This document shows positions 48,991-51,591 of a DNA stretch of 51,591 bases, one piece after another (the first letter of the stretch is position 1; each line of letters opens with the position of its first letter). The DNA comes from Tepidiphilus sp. J10. Lineage in GTDB: Bacteria > Pseudomonadota > Gammaproteobacteria > Burkholderiales > Thiobacillaceae. The DNA lies in the NCBI GenBank assembly GCA_945897955.1, contig CAMDGQ010000024.1, positions 1 through 51,591 of the forward strand. The letters are read 5' to 3'. The position numbers and the translations under genes are program-made. The notes below the pieces were generated by a model. The model was not told the origin of the DNA, did not search any database, and saw only the letters and a program-made list of their open reading frames with translations.

Positions 48991-51089
48991 ATGACGGCCT
49001 GACACTGCAGGGCTTCCTCGGGCGCCTGAATCTCCGCCAGATGCTGGCGCCGCTGCTCATCATCCTTATCCTGTCGATGATGGTGTTGCCGCTGCCGACG
49101 TTCGTGCTCGATGTGTTTTTCACCTTCAATATCGCCATCTCGATCATGGTGCTGCTGGTGGCGATGTACACCATGAAGCCGCTCGATTTCGCGATTTTTC
49201 CCACCGTTTTGCTGGTGACTACGCTGCTGCGACTGTCGCTCAACGTGGCCTCGACGCGGGTCGTCCTGTTGCACGGGCACACGGGTCCGGATGCTGCCGG
49301 TAAGGTGATCGAGGCATTCGGTCACTTTCTGGTGGGCGGCAATTACGCGGTCGGCATCGTGGTGTTCATCATCCTCACGCTGATAAATTTCATTGTCATT
49401 ACCAAGGGTGCCGGACGCATCGCCGAGGTCTCGGCGCGCTTCACGCTGGATGCCATGCCGGGAAAGCAGATGGCCATCGACGCCGATCTGAATGCAGGCT
49501 TGATCGGCGAAGACGAGGCGCGCAAGCGCCGCGCCACTGTGGCGCTGGAGGCGGATTTTTACGGCTCGATGGACGGCGCATCGAAATTCGTGCGCGGCGA
49601 CGCTGTCGCCGGCATCCTGATTCTGTTCATCAACATCATCGGCGGCCTGATCGTCGGCGTCGCCCAGCATGACATGAGTGCGGGAGATGCGGCCAAGGCC
49701 TATACCCTGCTGACCATCGGTGACGGTCTGGTGGCGCAGATCCCGGCGCTGATCATTTCCACCGCAGCCGGCCTGGTGGTGACGCGGGTGGCCACCGAGC
49801 AGGACATCGGGCAGCAACTGGTTACACAATTGTTCGGCAACCCTATGGTGCTGGCCCTGACCGCGGTTATTCTTGGTACGCTCGGCTTGATTCCGGGCAT
49901 GCCTAATCTGGTTTTTCTGCTGCTGGCATCGGCACTTGGGTTTCTTGCCTGGCGGGGATTGCGCAGTCCGGCGGCGACAAGAAACGAGGCCGCGGCTGCA
50001 GCGGAGGCGGCCGCACAACAGACGTTGGCTGCACCGGTTGAGAATGTCGAGGCCAACTGGTCGGACGTGGTGCCCGTCGACGTGCTTGGCCTCGAGGTCG
50101 GTTACCGGCTGATTCCCCTGGTGGATCGCGGGCAGGATGGCGAATTGCTGAAGCGGATCCGCGGATTGCGCAAGAAGTTCGCGCAGGACATCGGTTTCCT
50201 TTCCGCGCCGGTGCATATCAGGGACAACCTCGAGTTGCGGCCGAATGCCTATCGATTGACGCTCAAGGGTGCGCTCATCGGTGACGGCGAAGCATTCCCC
50301 GGTCAGTATCTGGCAATCAACCCGGGGCGCGTATCCGGGCAAATAGCGGGGACGCCAACGCAGGATCCGGCCTTCGGTCTTCCCGCCGTATGGATCGATG
50401 CAACTTTGCGCGAGCAGGCAAATGTTTTCGGTTACACGGTGGTCGATGCCAGCACGGTGATCGCCACGCATTTGAATCACGTCATACTGTCTCATGCGAC
50501 CGAGTTGCTGGGCAGGCAGGAAACGCAGGCGCTGCTGGACCATCTTGCCGTTGAGTCCCCCAAACTGGTCGAGGACATTGTGCCAAAGCAGTTGGCTCTG
50601 GGGGTTTTGCAGCGCGTACTGCAGAACCTGCTCGAAGAGGGTGTGAATATTCGCGACATGCGCACCATTGTCGAGACGCTCGCGGAGCATGCGCCGCGAA
50701 CCCAAGATCCGCTGGAATTGACCTCGCAAGTGCGCATTGCGCTGGGCCGCGCCATCGTGCAGCAGCTCTATCCAACCGGGAATGAAATGCAGATCATGGC
50801 GCTGGACCCGGGACTGGAACGAATTATCGGCCAGGCTCTGCAGGGCGGAGGTGATGCTGGTGGCATTGAGCCCGGCCTGGCGGACAAGTTGCTGCGCGAG
50901 ACTGCCGCTGCGGCGCGACACCAGGAGGATCTTGGGCTGCCCCTGGCGTTGCTGGTTCCGGGAAATCTGCGCTGGCTCTTGTCGCGCTTCCTGCGCCGCG
51001 CAGTGCCGCAGCTCAAGGTAATAGCCAATGGCGAAGTGCCTGACTCGAAAATAATCAAGGTAACGTCCATCATCGGAGCAAGCAAATGA
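48987..51089 (+). CDS. flhA: Flagellar export protein FlhA
   Basis: 700-aa FHIPEP-family export protein. Seen: N-terminal membrane half with ISIMVLLVAMYTMKPLDFAI, and FPTVLLVTTLLRLSLNVAST in the family signature; LDAMPGKQMAIDADLNAGLI is the FHIPEP core; cytoplasmic C-terminal half with LALGVLQRVLQNLLEEGVNI. Standard length. Translationally coupled at both ends (ATGA with flhB and with flhF). Confidence 0.97.
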   Translation: MNDGLTLQGFLGRLNLRQMLAPLLIILILSMMVLPLPTFVLDVFFTFNIAISIMVLLVAMYTMKPLDFAIFPTVLLVTTLLRLSLNVASTRVVLLHGHTGPDAAGKVIEAFGHFLVGGNYAVGIVVFIILTLINFIVITKGAGRIAEVSARFTLDAMPGKQMAIDADLNAGLIGEDEARKRRATVALEADFYGSMDGASKFVRGDAVAGILILFINIIGGLIVGVAQHDMSAGDAAKAYTLLTIGDGLVAQIPALIISTAAGLVVTRVATEQDIGQQLVTQLFGNPMVLALTAVILGTLGLIPGMPNLVFLLLASALGFLAWRGLRSPAATRNEAAAAAEAAAQQTLAAPVENVEANWSDVVPVDVLGLEVGYRLIPLVDRGQDGELLKRIRGLRKKFAQDIGFLSAPVHIRDNLELRPNAYRLTLKGALIGDGEAFPGQYLAINPGRVSGQIAGTPTQDPAFGLPAVWIDATLREQANVFGYTVVDASTVIATHLNHVILSHATELLGRQETQALLDHLAVESPKLVEDIVPKQLALGVLQRVLQNLLEEGVNIRDMRTIVETLAEHAPRTQDPLELTSQVRIALGRAIVQQLYPTGNEMQIMALDPGLERIIGQALQGGGDAGGIEPGLADKLLRETAAAARHQEDLGLPLALLVPGNLRWLLSRFLRRAVPQLKVIANGEVPDSKIIKVTSIIGASK

Positions 51090-51591
51090 CCGTAAAACGT
51101 TTCGTCGGCGCGACGGCACGCGACTGCCTGCGGCGCGCAAAAGAAGAGTTTGGTCCGGATGCCGTAGTGATTTCCAACAAGGCGGTGGGAAATGGGGTCG
51201 AAATTGTCGCCATGTCGCCCGAAAGTCTTGATGCGATTTCAAGGCAGGGCGGCCCCGCCGGCACGGCTTCATCTTCATCGCAGGCCGCGCCGTCCGTCGC
51301 TCCGTCGTCGCCCGATGATGATTACACCGTCACCCTGACCTCCGCAAGACGCGAAGCGAAACGCGAACTCGCGCGCGAGCAGGCTGTGGCGCGGCCTTGG
51401 GCGCCCTATGGCAGCGTTGAGACTGCCGCGACAAGAACGCCGCCTCCGCTTTCGGATTACAGGGCGGAAGCTTCCCGGCTGCAGCCATTGCCCAATCCGC
51501 CTGCCAGCGTTTCCCGACCGGCAGACTCCGCAATCGCGGCGCCACCCGTGGGCAGTTCCCAGGGAGTAGCCGCAAGTGAACTTTCTTTGCT
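51086..51591 (+). CDS. flhF: Flagellar GTPase FlhF, N-terminal part (cut by window end)
   Basis: SRP-family GTPase that sets the number and pole position of flagella. Only the N-terminal basic domain is present: MTVKRFVGATARDCLRRAKE, EFGPDAVVISNKAVGNGVEI, then a low-complexity Pro/Ala/Ser linker. The GTPase part lies beyond base 51591. Starts with a 4-base overlap with flhA. Confidence 0.92.
   Translation, partial: MTVKRFVGATARDCLRRAKEEFGPDAVVISNKAVGNGVEIVAMSPESLDAISRQGGPAGTASSSSQAAPSVAPSSPDDDYTVTLTSARREAKRELAREQAVARPWAPYGSVETAATRTPPPLSDYRAEASRLQPLPNPPASVSRPADSAIAAPPVGSSQGVAASELSL

Noticed and set aside
48888..51278. Long minus-strand reading frame opposite flhA (796 codons)
   Set aside because: It lies antisense to a fully conserved flhA, has a composition rich in Arg, Gln and His as expected of a GC-rich shadow frame, and no known motif.
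1..51591. CRISPR array, rRNA operon or insertion sequence
   Set aside because: No regular direct-repeat/spacer pattern, no rRNA sequence and no transposase gene were seen on either strand.

Overview
The window comes from a motile, Gram-negative, GC-rich bacterium, most likely a betaproteobacterium near the Rhodocyclales/Nitrosomonadales. Pointers are the pcm-rhodanese-tolC operon convergent with waaA, a DUF2802 gene, the late-flagellar order fliC-flaG-...-fliD-fliS-fliT-fliK-fhlB-ycgR-flhB-flhA-flhF, an NtrB/NtrC pair and a NifJ pyruvate oxidoreductase. The assignment is inference from gene content. Almost all genes look intact; only the two edge genes (capD/wbpM-like at the left, flhF at the right) are cut by the window.

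Layout. 1-6.9 kb: the end of a surface-sugar CapD/WbpM-type enzyme, two Uma2-family genes, a thioredoxin-reductase-like flavoprotein, a MidA-type methyltransferase and ntrBC. 7.1-11.7 kb: nifJ with an adjacent dihydroorotate-dehydrogenase-like gene. 11.8-18.7 kb: mgtE, an MNT/HEPN toxin-antitoxin cassette that appears to have been inserted at the 3' end of mgtE, then a surface-polysaccharide block (three glycosyltransferases, a cephalosporin-hydroxylase-family protein, a UDP-glucuronate-type epimerase). 18.8-24.6 kb: waaA, tolC, rhodanese, pcm, a spermidine-synthase-like protein, rppH and a CBS protein. 24.6-31.3 kb: two coupled unknown genes, apbC/mrp, a DUF2892 membrane protein, an AhpD-like protein, two very small cysteine-containing proteins, ilvA and rpiA. 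31.3-33.4 kb: a repeat-rich, lower-coding stretch with a ParE/RHH toxin-antitoxin pair, a hairpin MITE-like element and yacG. 33.4-36.2 kb: type IV pilin, a PglL-type O-oligosaccharyltransferase and tRNA-Asp. 36.4-51.6 kb: motility genes, including two HDOD signalling proteins, YjfB, the flagellar filament, cap and chaperone genes, FliK, a stand-alone FlhB C-terminal domain, YcgR, FlhB, FlhA and the start of FlhF.

How the parts work together. The left half is mainly envelope and sugar biosynthesis with nitrogen regulation and anaerobic pyruvate metabolism. The pilin, with a C-terminal Ser, sits beside an oligosaccharyltransferase and has a sigma-54-like promoter, which suggests a regulated glycosylated pilus. 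The flagellar segment has two good sigma-28-like promoters (fliC, fliD) and a chain of overlapping genes (flhB/flhA/flhF). The most notable observations are the mgtE-tail duplication around the MNT/HEPN cassette, a palindromic repeat carried in frame inside NifJ, a possible ribosome-site-sequestering hairpin before a small exported protein, and the pilin/oligosaccharyltransferase arrangement.
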